The notes beneath the pieces are model-generated. The model did not search any database. It saw nothing but the letters and a program-made list of their open reading frames with translations, and had not been told where the DNA came from. Source: Microbacterium sp. 11MF (GTDB lineage: Bacteria; Actinomycetota; Actinomycetes; Actinomycetales; Microbacteriaceae). From it: a DNA stretch of 64,000 nt. The stretch is taken from the NCBI RefSeq assembly GCF_000383475.1, contig NZ_KB911460.1, positions 868,001 to 932,000 on the forward strand, given 5' to 3'. Both the position numbers and the translations under genes were made by a program. Each line of letters opens with the position of its first letter. Positions within the stretch are counted from its first letter, which is position 1. Positions 8,995 through 16,269 of the stretch are shown in pieces.

Positions 8995-9419
8995 ACACTG
9001 TTCGGATCGCCCGGCTCGAAGAGACCGCTCTCGACCTCGACGCGCACCTGCGCGCGGTGGAGGACCCGAAGTACGGCGCGGTGACCACCTTCGTCGGCCG
9101 GGTCCGCGACAACGACCCGGATGCCGCGACCACCGTCGTCGGCCTCGAGTACAGCGCTCACCCCGACGCCGAGTCGACCCTGCATCGCATCGCCGCCGAG
9201 GCGGGCGACGCGTCGGGTGCCGTCGTCGCCGTCAGCCACCGTGTCGGCAATCTCGCCGTCGGCGACGCGGCGGTCGTGATCGCGGTCGCGTCGGAGCACC
9301 GCGCCGAAGCGTTCGAGGTGTGCCGCGCCGTCATCGAGACGATCAAGACCGACCTGCCGGTCTGGAAGCGTCAGCTCGAGGTCGACGGCACGACGGCGTG
9401 GAAGGGCATCGGCGGCTGA
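8991..9419 (+). CDS. moaE: Molybdopterin synthase catalytic subunit
   Basis: MoaE, 142 aa. Family landmarks are AVTTFVGRVRDNDPD near residue 25, AVVAVSHRVGNLAVGDAAVVIAVASEHR, and the catalytic-loop lysines in VIETIKTDLPVWKRQ. It converts cyclic pyranopterin monophosphate to molybdopterin, taking sulfur from MoaD thiocarboxylate. GTG overlaps the moaB stop by 4 nt. The moaD gene that should partner it is convergent, 15 bp away on the other strand, so the two subunits are transcribed separately. Confidence 0.92.
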   Translation: MNTVRIARLEETALDLDAHLRAVEDPKYGAVTTFVGRVRDNDPDAATTVVGLEYSAHPDAESTLHRIAAEAGDASGAVVAVSHRVGNLAVGDAAVVIAVASEHRAEAFEVCRAVIETIKTDLPVWKRQLEVDGTTAWKGIGG

Positions 9420-9433
9420 GGCTCAGCCTCTGA

Positions 9434-9667
9434 TCAGCCGCCGGCGAAGGGCGGCAGTACGTCGATCATGCGCGCATCCGCGAGCGGGGTGTCGCCGTCG
9501 GTGCGCACGCCGTCGACGAGTACGGCGCAGTCGGGCAGTACGAACCACAGCTGAGGGTGCTCGTCGAGGATCGCGGTGCGGAGCTCGGCGAGCGTCGCCT
9601 CGGGCCGCTCCTCGCTCTCGGTCCCGGCGGCCTCGGCGGCGGCGGCGAAATAGCGGACGAGCGTCAT
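9434..9667 (-). CDS. moaD: MoaD/ThiS family sulfur-carrier subunit of molybdopterin synthase
   Basis: A 77-aa ubiquitin-fold protein ending in PPFAGG; the terminal Gly-Gly is where the thiocarboxylate forms. The N-terminal MTLVRYFAAAAEAAG matches the first strand of MoaD. It carries sulfur to MoaE and would be adenylated by the ThiF/MoeB protein encoded upstream in the same operon. Its ATG overlaps the moaC stop, placing it last in the leftward operon ThiF-MoeA-MoaC-MoaD. ThiS is the alternative, but no thiazole genes are here. Confidence 0.88.
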   Translation of the reverse strand: MTLVRYFAAAAEAAGTESEERPEATLAELRTAILDEHPQLWFVLPDCAVLVDGVRTDGDTPLADARMIDVLPPFAGG

Positions 9668-10149
9668 GAGCGATCCTCTTCTCCGGGGCGTACCCAGTCG
9701 CCCGAGCGTCCGCCCGACTTCGCGACGATGCGGACGTTCTCGATCACCACGGCGCGATCGACGCCCTTGATCATGTCGACGACGGCGAGCGCGGTGACCG
9801 ACACCGCGGTGATGGCCTCCATCTCGACGCCGGTGCGGTCCGCGGTTCCCACGGTGGCCTCGATCTCGACGCCGTCATCGATGATGTCGAGCTCGACGGA
9901 TGCCCGGTGCACACCGATCACGTGAGCGAGAGGCAGGAGCGTCGCCGTCGACTTCGCCGCCTGGATGCCGGCGATGCGCGCGACAGCCAGCACGTCGCCC
10001 TTGGGGGCGGTGCCGTCGCGGAGGGCTGCGACGACCTCGGCGCTGCACCGGACGAACCCGCGAGCGGTGGCCGTTCGGACCGTGGGGGCCTTCGCCGTGA
10101 CGTCGACCATGTGCGCCCGGCCGGCCGAGTCGAGGTGGGGGAAGCTCAT
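9664..10149 (-). CDS. moaC: Cyclic pyranopterin monophosphate synthase accessory protein
   Basis: MoaC, 161 aa. It has HMVDVTAKAPTVRTATARG at the N terminus, KGDVLAVARIAGIQAAKSTATLLPLAH in the middle, and GVEMEAITAVSVTALAVVDMIKG near the end, all strongly conserved. It acts with MoaA in the first step, converting the GTP-derived intermediate to cyclic pyranopterin monophosphate. The true start is ATG 10149, overlapping the moeA stop (TGATG); the longer upstream frame is antisense and overlap sequence. Third gene of the leftward Moco operon. Confidence 0.93.
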   Translation of the reverse strand: MSFPHLDSAGRAHMVDVTAKAPTVRTATARGFVRCSAEVVAALRDGTAPKGDVLAVARIAGIQAAKSTATLLPLAHVIGVHRASVELDIIDDGVEIEATVGTADRTGVEMEAITAVSVTALAVVDMIKGVDRAVVIENVRIVAKSGGRSGDWVRPGEEDRS

Positions 10150-11378
10150 CAGACCAGCATGACATCTACGACGTCGCCGACGGCGACGCTCGCGACTTCG
10201 GCGGGGACGATCGCGAACGCGGATGCCTGTGCCAGCCCGCCGGCCAGGTGCGAGCCCGAGCCGCCCGCCGTCGCGGGGCGCACGGTCTGCGCCGCGAGGT
10301 CGACGACGGCCGGCAGGTACTGCCGTCGTCCGGGCGGAGTGGTCCACGCCTCCGCCGCGGTCATGGTCATGTGGGCGCGGTGGATGACCGACCGGCCCTG
10401 CAGGGCGAGGAGTGCGGGGCGCACGAAGACCTCGAACGACACGGCGACGCTGACCGGGTTGCCGGGAAGGCCGAACACGAGGCATCCGTCACCAACTGTG
10501 CCGAAGGCCTGGGGCTTGCCGGGCTGCATCGAGACCTTGGCGAACTCGACCTCGCCGTGGCCGTCGAAGGCGGCGCGCACGGGCTCGTAGGCTCCCGCGC
10601 TGACACCGCCGGTGAAGATGATGACGTCCGCCCCCGCGGCGCGCGAAGCGGCGGTGGCCTCTGCGACCGCGTCGCCGTCGTCCGGGACGCGGGCGACCAT
10701 CACGATCTCGGCATCGGACGCGGGGACGAGATTCTCGAGGAGCGGTCCGTTCGAGTCGGGGATGAGTCCGCGGCGCACGGGCTCGCCCGGGCCGATCAGC
10801 TCGCTGCCGGTCGAGACGATCGCGACGCGAGGCGCGCGGACGACCGTCACCTGGTCGATGCCGGCGGCGACGGCGGCAGCGACCTGGAACGGTCCCATGC
10901 GCTCGCCGGCGGTGATGACGACGTCACCGGCGTGCAGGTCCGCGCCGCGGCGACGGATGAACGCGCCCGCGGCGGGAGCCTCGAGCACCTCGACGATGTC
11001 GAGCGAGTCGGCGAGCCCGCCGTCGGTGTTCTCGAACGGCACGATCGCGTCCGCGTCGGTGGGCGTGGGCGATCCCGTCATGATCCGGGCCGCCTCGCCC
11101 TCCGAGAGTGTCGGGTCGTCTGACACCCCGGCAGGAAGGTCCGCGACGACTCGCAGTGAGACGGGATGCCCCGGCCCGGCCGACGCCACGTCCGCGGCGC
11201 GCACGGCGAAGCCGTCCATCGCGGAGTTGTCGAAGAGGGGGATGTCGTGCGCGGCGACGGCCGGTGCCGCAAGCGTGCGGCCGGCAGATGTCCCGACGGG
11301 GACGACCTCGGTGGGAAGCGTTCGGACCGCGGCCAGGACGCGCGCGAGCTGTTCCTCGACGCTGCGGAGCCCGCTCAT
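10149..11378 (-). CDS. moeA: Molybdopterin molybdotransferase
   Basis: MoeA, 409 aa, with the usual four domains. The N-terminal domain carries DIPLFDNSAMDGFAVR. The Mo-binding MPT domain carries VSTGSELIGPGEPVRRGLIPDSNGPLL and FTGGVSAGAYEPVRAAF, and the C-terminal TOBE-like beta barrel follows ALLALQGR. It inserts molybdate into adenylated molybdopterin. ATG 11378 overlaps the stop of the ThiF/MoeB gene by 4 nt. Length is close to the family norm, and no damage is visible. Confidence 0.93.
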   Translation of the reverse strand: MSGLRSVEEQLARVLAAVRTLPTEVVPVGTSAGRTLAAPAVAAHDIPLFDNSAMDGFAVRAADVASAGPGHPVSLRVVADLPAGVSDDPTLSEGEAARIMTGSPTPTDADAIVPFENTDGGLADSLDIVEVLEAPAAGAFIRRRGADLHAGDVVITAGERMGPFQVAAAVAAGIDQVTVVRAPRVAIVSTGSELIGPGEPVRRGLIPDSNGPLLENLVPASDAEIVMVARVPDDGDAVAEATAASRAAGADVIIFTGGVSAGAYEPVRAAFDGHGEVEFAKVSMQPGKPQAFGTVGDGCLVFGLPGNPVSVAVSFEVFVRPALLALQGRSVIHRAHMTMTAAEAWTTPPGRRQYLPAVVDLAAQTVRPATAGGSGSHLAGGLAQASAFAIVPAEVASVAVGDVVDVMLV

Positions 11379-12157
11379 GCGCTCGCCGCCGCAGCCGTTG
11401 CGGCCGACCGCAGCGGGATCTCGTGCTGACGGCTCGAGAGCGCGTCGAGGACGAGCATGCGACCGAGCAGCGGCGTGCCGACGCCGATCGCGAGCTTCAC
11501 CACTTCGGTGGCGAGGATGCCGCCGACCTGCACGCACAGGGCACCGAGCACGCCGACCTGCGCGCAGGTGGGCGGGTCGCCCTCGGTGCCGACGGCGAAG
11601 AGATCGTTGAGAACGACCGGATCGCCCTCCGGCGGCCGCGACCAGAAGACCGTGATCTGCGCGTGCCACTCGCGGACGGCTCCCCATACGAGAGGGAGCC
11701 CCATCGCCTCGGTGGCGGCCGCGACGGCGCGACGCGTGGCGAACGAGTCGCTCGTGTCGATCACGATGTCGGCACCCGCGAAGAACTCCTGCGCGTTGTC
11801 GTCATCGAGGCGAGCGGTGACCGGAGTGACGACGGTGACGGGCGACAGTGCCGCGACGGCGCGCACGGTGCTCTCGGTCTTGTGGACGCCGATGTCCTCG
11901 ATGCGGTGCGCGATCTGGCGCTGCAGGTTGTGGAGCTCGACGGTGTCGTCGTCGATGACGGTGATGGCACCGACGCCCGCGGCGGCGAGGGCCAGGATCG
12001 CGGGCGACCCGATGCCGCCGGCGCCGACGACGGCGACGCGCGTGTTCGCGAGACGTCGCTGCCCCTCGTCGCCGATGCCCTTCAGCACGGTGTGGCGCGC
12101 GGTCCGCCTGCGCTCGTCGGGATCCAACTCGGACACGGGATCGACCAGGGGGCGCAT
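11375..12157 (-). CDS. ThiF/MoeB family adenylyltransferase lacking the zinc cysteines
   Basis: E1-like enzyme of 260 aa. GAGGIGSPAILALAAAGVG is the ATP-binding Rossmann loop, followed by DDDTVELHNLQRQ and DIVIDTSDSFATR. It should adenylate the C-terminal glycine of MoaD. The CAQVGVLG segment keeps one cysteine at the usual place. However, the two CxxC pairs that bind structural zinc in E. coli MoeB are absent: the first position reads VVLNDLFAVG, and the C terminus ends PLRSAATAAAASA. There is also no rhodanese domain. First gene of the leftward operon and divergent from the TOBE regulator. Confidence 0.85.
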   Translation of the reverse strand: MRPLVDPVSELDPDERRRTARHTVLKGIGDEGQRRLANTRVAVVGAGGIGSPAILALAAAGVGAITVIDDDTVELHNLQRQIAHRIEDIGVHKTESTVRAVAALSPVTVVTPVTARLDDDNAQEFFAGADIVIDTSDSFATRRAVAAATEAMGLPLVWGAVREWHAQITVFWSRPPEGDPVVLNDLFAVGTEGDPPTCAQVGVLGALCVQVGGILATEVVKLAIGVGTPLLGRMLVLDALSSRQHEIPLRSAATAAAASA

Positions 12158-12246
12158 GTCCCGAGTTTACGGGGGTCCGGATGCCGCGGGATCGGATTCG
12201 CTGCAGGTAAGGAAACCGCAGATACGGCTCGTTACACCTCTGACAA

Positions 12247-12258
12247 CCGCGTATGCGG
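12247..12258. promoter_or_regulatory. Short dyad between the divergent Mo operons (possible operator)
   Basis: CCGC-GTAT-GCGG is a perfect 4-bp dyad with a 4-bp spacer lying just upstream of the -10-like CATGAT of the TOBE regulator gene. It sits where an autoregulatory operator would be expected. It is short for a GC-rich genome, so it could be chance. Confidence 0.25.
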
Positions 12259-12270
12259 CATGATTGACGC

Positions 12271-12663
12271 ATGACGACCTACCGTGTGGCGCGAGCCGCC
12301 CGCCTTCTGGGCGTGAGCGACGATTCGGTGCGGCGTTGGATCGACCAGGGGCTGCTCCCGGTGACCGACGCCGTGCCCGCCGAGATCCCCGGCGAGGCGC
12401 TCGCCGCCTTCGCCGTCTCGATGGCGAACGACCCGGGCGACGGCTACGAGCACCGCTCCAGCGCCCGCAACAGCTTCGTCGGGATCGTGACGCGCGTGCA
12501 GGTCGACGGCGTCATGGCCCAGGTCGACATCCAGTCCGGTTCGCACCGTGTCGTCTCCCTCCTGTCCGCCGAGGCGGTGCGCGAGCTGGAGCTCGAGGTC
12601 GGCACCCTCGCCCGGGCCTCGGTCAAAGCGACGAACGTCGTCGTTGACCTGGCGGGGGAGTGA
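12271..12663 (+). CDS. Helix-turn-helix/TOBE molybdate-responsive protein
   Basis: A 130-aa protein made of an N-terminal MerR-like excisionase-type helix-turn-helix (TYRVARAARLLGVSDDSVRRWIDQG) and a C-terminal TOBE/Mop domain (SFVGIVTRVQVDGVMAQVDIQSG, then TLARASVKATNVVVDL) that binds molybdate. This architecture is common directly upstream of modA in actinobacteria and suggests a molybdate-sensing regulator, though it could be mainly a storage protein. It is divergent from the Moco operon and 1 nt ahead of modA. CATGAT (12259-12264) lies 6 nt before the ATG. Confidence 0.85.
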   Translation: MTTYRVARAARLLGVSDDSVRRWIDQGLLPVTDAVPAEIPGEALAAFAVSMANDPGDGYEHRSSARNSFVGIVTRVQVDGVMAQVDIQSGSHRVVSLLSAEAVRELELEVGTLARASVKATNVVVDLAGE

Positions 12664-12664
12664 C

Positions 12665-13432
12665 GTGCGACGGTCCCTGCTTCGCCCGCTCGCCCTCGGT
12701 GCTCTCGCGCTGTTGCTCACCGGGTGCGCGGCACCCGCGCCGTCTGCGTCGCCGCCGGCCTCGGGCGATGAGATCGGTGGGTCGTTGACGGTTTACGCCG
12801 CAGCATCCCTGAAGGGTTCGTTCGACGAGATCGACGAGGCGTTCACGGCGGACCATCCCGGGGTGGCCATCAGTCCGGTCTACGACGGATCGTCGACGCT
12901 CGCGACCCAGATCGCCGAGGGGGCACCGGCGGACGTGTTCGCCTCGGCCGACGAGGCCACGATGGCGAAGGTGTCGGAGTTCGCGCTCGACCCCGCGGTG
13001 TTCGCCTCGAACACGCTCGTGATCGCCGTACCGGCGGGCAACCCGAAGAAGGTCTCGACGCTCGCCGACCTGGCGGATGTCGTCACGGTGCTGTGCGCGC
13101 CCGAGGTGCCGTGCGGCGCGGCATCCGCGAAGCTGCTCACTGCGGCGGACGTGACCGTCGACGCCGCGAGCCTCGAGCAGAACGTCACGGCGGTGCTGAC
13201 GAAGGTGGCGGCGGGCGAGGCCGATGCGGGTCTCGTGTACGCGACCGACGTCGTCGGGCGGAGCGACGTCGCGTCCGTGGTGCCCGAAGGGGCAGACGAG
13301 GTCGTCAACAGGTATCCGATCGCCGCGCTGAAGGATGCCGCGAATCCCGACGCGGCTGCGGCTTTCGTCGCGTTCGTGCGGTCTGAGGCCGGGCAGAAGA
13401 TCCTCGCGAGCCGCGGCTTCGGGGCGCCGTGA
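12665..13432 (+). CDS. modA: Molybdate ABC transporter substrate-binding lipoprotein
   Basis: ModA, 255 aa. The signal peptide ends in the lipobox LLTGCAAP. The mature domain has the ModA strands SLTVYAAASLKGSFDEI, YDGSSTLATQIAEGAPADVFASAD (oxyanion-binding serines), GLVYATDVVG, and a C-terminal FVAFVRSEAGQKILASRGFG. It captures molybdate or tungstate outside the membrane for ModBC. The start is GTG 12665, 1 nt after the stop of the TOBE gene. The stop overlaps the GTG of modB. Confidence 0.93.
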   Translation: MRRSLLRPLALGALALLLTGCAAPAPSASPPASGDEIGGSLTVYAAASLKGSFDEIDEAFTADHPGVAISPVYDGSSTLATQIAEGAPADVFASADEATMAKVSEFALDPAVFASNTLVIAVPAGNPKKVSTLADLADVVTVLCAPEVPCGAASAKLLTAADVTVDAASLEQNVTAVLTKVAAGEADAGLVYATDVVGRSDVASVVPEGADEVVNRYPIAALKDAANPDAAAAFVAFVRSEAGQKILASRGFGAP

Positions 13433-14211
13433 GTTCCGGGCGGGGGTACGTTCCGCGGAGCCTCGCGTTCCCCGCGCTCGTCGGGATCGCCTTCCTCATC
13501 CTGCCGTTGCTGGCTCTCATCGCACGGGTGGAATGGTCGACGTTCGTCGCCGACGTGACCTCGCCCGCGGCGCTCGAGGCCCTCGGGCTGTCGTTCGGCA
13601 CCGGAGCGGCGGCGACCGCGGCGTGCATCGTGATCGGTGTGCCGTTGGCGCTGCTGATCGCCCGCTCGGGTCCGCGGCTGGCGGCAGTGCTGCGTGCCGC
13701 GGTGACCGTTCCGCTCGTGCTGCCGCCGATGGTCGGCGGGATCGCGCTGCTGTACCTGTTCGGTCGTCAGGGCTGGCTGGGCGGATGGGGCCTGTCGTTC
13801 ACCACGCCGGCGGTCGTTGTCGCCCAGACATTCGTCGCGCTGCCGTTCCTCGTCCTCGCCGTCGAGGGTGCGGTGCGGTCGACCGGAGTGGACTTCGAGC
13901 GGACCGCCGCCGCGCTGGGAGCGGGGCGCTGGACAATCCTCCGGCGTATCACGCTGCCGCTGGCTGCCCCCGGCATCGTCGCAGGTGTCGTGCTGTGCTT
14001 CGCGCGGGCGATCGGCGAGTTCGGTGCGACAGCCCTGTTCGCCGGCAACCGCCCCGGTGTCACGCAGACGATGCCGCTCGCGATCTACACGGCGTTCAAC
14101 GGAGCCGGCGTGACGCAGGGCACCGCGGTCGCCCTCGCGCTCTTGCTGCTGGCGACCGCCGTCCTCGTCCTGATGCTGGTGCGCGGCTGGCGACCGGGGG
14201 CCGCACGATGA
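13429..14211 (+). CDS. modB: Molybdate ABC transporter permease
   Basis: ModB, 260 aa, with about six hydrophobic helices. The cytoplasmic coupling loop reads ERTAAALGAGRWTILRRITLPLAAPGI, the EAA motif that docks on the ATPase. PLVLPPMVGGIALLYLFGRQG is the usual ModB gate-region signature. GTG overlaps the modA stop, and the TGA overlaps the modC ATG, so all three genes are translationally coupled. Length fits the family. Confidence 0.92.
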   Translation: MSSGRGYVPRSLAFPALVGIAFLILPLLALIARVEWSTFVADVTSPAALEALGLSFGTGAAATAACIVIGVPLALLIARSGPRLAAVLRAAVTVPLVLPPMVGGIALLYLFGRQGWLGGWGLSFTTPAVVVAQTFVALPFLVLAVEGAVRSTGVDFERTAAALGAGRWTILRRITLPLAAPGIVAGVVLCFARAIGEFGATALFAGNRPGVTQTMPLAIYTAFNGAGVTQGTAVALALLLLATAVLVLMLVRGWRPGAAR

Positions 14212-15248
14212 GCGGGCTGCGGGCGCACGTCGTCGTCGACCGGCCGCGCTTTCGCGTGGACGTCGCGCTCGACGCGGCGGCGGGCGAGACCGTCGCCATC
14301 ATGGGTCCGAGCGGAGCCGGCAAGTCGACGCTGCTCGACGCGCTCGCCGGGCTCGTGCCGCTGGACGGGGGCGAGGTCGTCGTGGCAGGACGGACCGTGG
14401 AGCGCGTGGCCGCACCCCGGGTGCACACGCCGCCGATGCAGCGCGGAGTCGTGCTGCTCGGTCAGGACCCGCGCCTCTTCCCGCACCTGAACGCGCGCGA
14501 GAACGTCGCCTTCGGGCCGCGTGCCGCCGGCACACCCGCCGCGCAGGCCCGTGCCGACGCCGACGCCTGGCTCGACCGGGTCGGCCTGGGCGGGCTGGGG
14601 TCACGCATGCCGCGCGAACTGTCGGGGGGAGAGCAGCAGCGCGTCGCGATCGCGCGGGCGCTGGCGGCGTCGCCGCGGGTGGTGTTGCTCGACGAGCCGC
14701 TGGTCGCGCTCGATCCCGTGACCGCGTCCGAGATCCGCGGGATGCTGCGGGAGCAGCTCGGCGGGGTGACGACCGTCGCCGTGACGCACGACGCCGGCGA
14801 CGCGGTCGCGCTGGCCGAGAGGCTGTTCGTGATCGAGGCGGGCGCCCTGGTGCAGAGCGGTCCGGTGCGGCAGGTGCTGGCGGCTCCGGCATCCGCCTTC
14901 GTCGCATCGGTCGCAGACATGAATCGGATGCCGGGCATCGCGGCCCGTGGTGGGTGGACGGATGCCGCGGGCCGCGTGCTGACGAGCGCGGATGCGGCGC
15001 TCGCCGTGGCAGACGGCGTCGCGCTCGCCGCCGTGTTCCGGCCGCGCGACGTGCGGATCGTCGACGGGCCCGGGGCCAACGCGTGGCGCGCGGAGGTGGT
15101 CCGCGTCGAGCCGACGCTTCTCGGGGTCCGGGTGCATACGACGGCCGGTGTGGTCGATGCCGCCGAGCCCGGTGCGGCGTGGTCGTCGGGCGACACGGTG
15201 TGGCTGCACGTCGACCCGTCGCGGGTGCGGTTCGTGCCGCTGGGCTGA
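14208..15248 (+). CDS. modC: Molybdate ABC transporter ATP-binding protein
   Basis: ModC, 346 aa. Walker A is GPSGAGKST, the Q loop lies in GVVLLGQDPRLFPHL, the signature is LSGGEQQRVAIARALA, Walker B is VVLLDEPLVALD, and the switch His is in VAVTHD. The C-terminal ~75 residues form a TOBE-like domain (AVFRPRDVRIVDG and EVVRVEPTLLGVRV), where molybdate can bind and inhibit uptake. ATG 14208 overlaps the modB stop. Last gene of the TOBE-modABC unit. Confidence 0.92.
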   Translation: MSGLRAHVVVDRPRFRVDVALDAAAGETVAIMGPSGAGKSTLLDALAGLVPLDGGEVVVAGRTVERVAAPRVHTPPMQRGVVLLGQDPRLFPHLNARENVAFGPRAAGTPAAQARADADAWLDRVGLGGLGSRMPRELSGGEQQRVAIARALAASPRVVLLDEPLVALDPVTASEIRGMLREQLGGVTTVAVTHDAGDAVALAERLFVIEAGALVQSGPVRQVLAAPASAFVASVADMNRMPGIAARGGWTDAAGRVLTSADAALAVADGVALAAVFRPRDVRIVDGPGANAWRAEVVRVEPTLLGVRVHTTAGVVDAAEPGAAWSSGDTVWLHVDPSRVRFVPLG

Positions 15249-15285
15249 CGACGCGGCGCGGGCGCGGGCCTGCCACGATGAGTCC

Positions 15286-15762
15286 ATGCCCGTCATCGAA
15301 TCCCGCTGCGTCGTGCCGGTCGGGGTGGAGGTCGCGTTCGCTGTCTCGCAGACCACGGGCGAGACGCGCAAGCGATGGGACCCGTTCATCCGGCGTCAGT
15401 ACTTCCTCGGTGGCGCGGACGTTCCGGCGAAGGGCGTGCGAACCTACACCGTGCAGCGCTTCGGCTTCCGGATGGAAAGCGAGTACGTCTCGTTCAACCC
15501 GCCGTCGAACGTCGGTATGAAGATGACGAAGGGGTCGTGGTTCTTCGAGCGTCTCGCCGGCGGATGGAAGTTCACCCCGGTCGCGGGCGACCCCGGCAGT
15601 ACCCTCGCCGTCTGGCGGTACAACTTCGCGTGTCGCCCCCGGTGGTTGGCTCCGCTCGCCGAGCGGATCGGTGCCATCGTGCTGAAGCGCGACATGGACC
15701 GGCGCATCCAGGGCTTCGCAAGAGGGTGCGAGGACCCGATCGTCCTCGCGGCAGTCAGCTGA
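15286..15762 (+). CDS. SRPBCC (START-like) family protein
   Basis: A 158-aa protein resembling polyketide-cyclase/START-like lipid-binding proteins. It opens with ESRCVVPVGVEVAFAVSQTTGETRKRWDP and has alternating strands such as TYTVQRFGFRMESEYVSF and GWKFTPVAG, then a long C-terminal helix ending RIQGFARGC. The fold encloses a hydrophobic pocket; the ligand is unknown. CACGAT (15274-15279) lies 6 nt before the ATG, consistent with its own leaderless promoter downstream of modC. Confidence 0.7.
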   Translation: MPVIESRCVVPVGVEVAFAVSQTTGETRKRWDPFIRRQYFLGGADVPAKGVRTYTVQRFGFRMESEYVSFNPPSNVGMKMTKGSWFFERLAGGWKFTPVAGDPGSTLAVWRYNFACRPRWLAPLAERIGAIVLKRDMDRRIQGFARGCEDPIVLAAVS

Positions 15763-15797
15763 TCGGTCGTCGCGGATCGTTCCGGCAGGATGGGGCC

Positions 15798-16133
15798 GTG
15801 CGCATCGTCGGGAGTGTCTCGCTCGCTCTCGCTGGCGTCGTCCTCGGCCTGTTCGGTGTTCTCATGCTCGGCGCGACGGGCATTCATTGGGAGGGTGGCC
15901 TCGTCGTCCCGCAGCTCTCGGATTCCGACGACACCGAACGGGCAATCGGCATCGGGATGGGGATTGCGGGCCTCGGGGGTTGGGCGGTGCTCGCGACAGC
16001 GGGAGGATTCGTCGGTTTGCGTGGTCCGCGTCTATCTCGCGCACGCTCGGTCACCGTCTGGGTGGCGCTCGCCCTCAGCGTCGCGATCCTGGTCGGAGCG
16101 ATCACGTTCGTTCTCATCGTCAACGATCGGTAG
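15798..16133 (+). CDS. Small membrane protein of unknown function
   Basis: About 111 aa with three predicted membrane helices: VSLALAGVVLGLFGVLML, IGMGIAGLGGWAVLATAGGFV and VTVWVALALSVAILVGAITFV. Polar linkers carry ESDD-type acid residues and a GPRLSRARS loop. I do not recognise a family. The GTG start is supported by CAGGAT (15786-15791) exactly 6 nt upstream; the longer in-frame extension runs across the preceding gene in another frame and is not real. Confidence 0.6.
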   Translation: MRIVGSVSLALAGVVLGLFGVLMLGATGIHWEGGLVVPQLSDSDDTERAIGIGMGIAGLGGWAVLATAGGFVGLRGPRLSRARSVTVWVALALSVAILVGAITFVLIVNDR

Positions 16134-16239
16134 TCGTCAGGCCGGTTGCGGACGTCGGAAGGTCAGCGACGGCGACGCAGCCCGCATATTGGCGCCGCTA
16201 ACCAGCCCTGTCCCAGCCCTCGCCGATTAGGCTCGGAAG

Positions 16240-16269
16240 ATGAGACGGCGATGGGGGATGCAGCGGTGA
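16240..16269 (+). CDS. Nine-codon leader peptide overlapping the moaA start (candidate uORF)
   Basis: ATG 16240 sits 6 nt after TAGGCT (16228-16233), so a leaderless transcript would begin with this codon. The frame encodes MRRRWGMQR and stops at TGA 16267-16269, which overlaps the in-frame GTG (16266-16268) of moaA. Four of nine residues are Arg. The layout suggests translational coupling, or attenuation, of moaA. It is too short to prove coding by composition. Confidence 0.45.
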   Translation: MRRRWGMQR

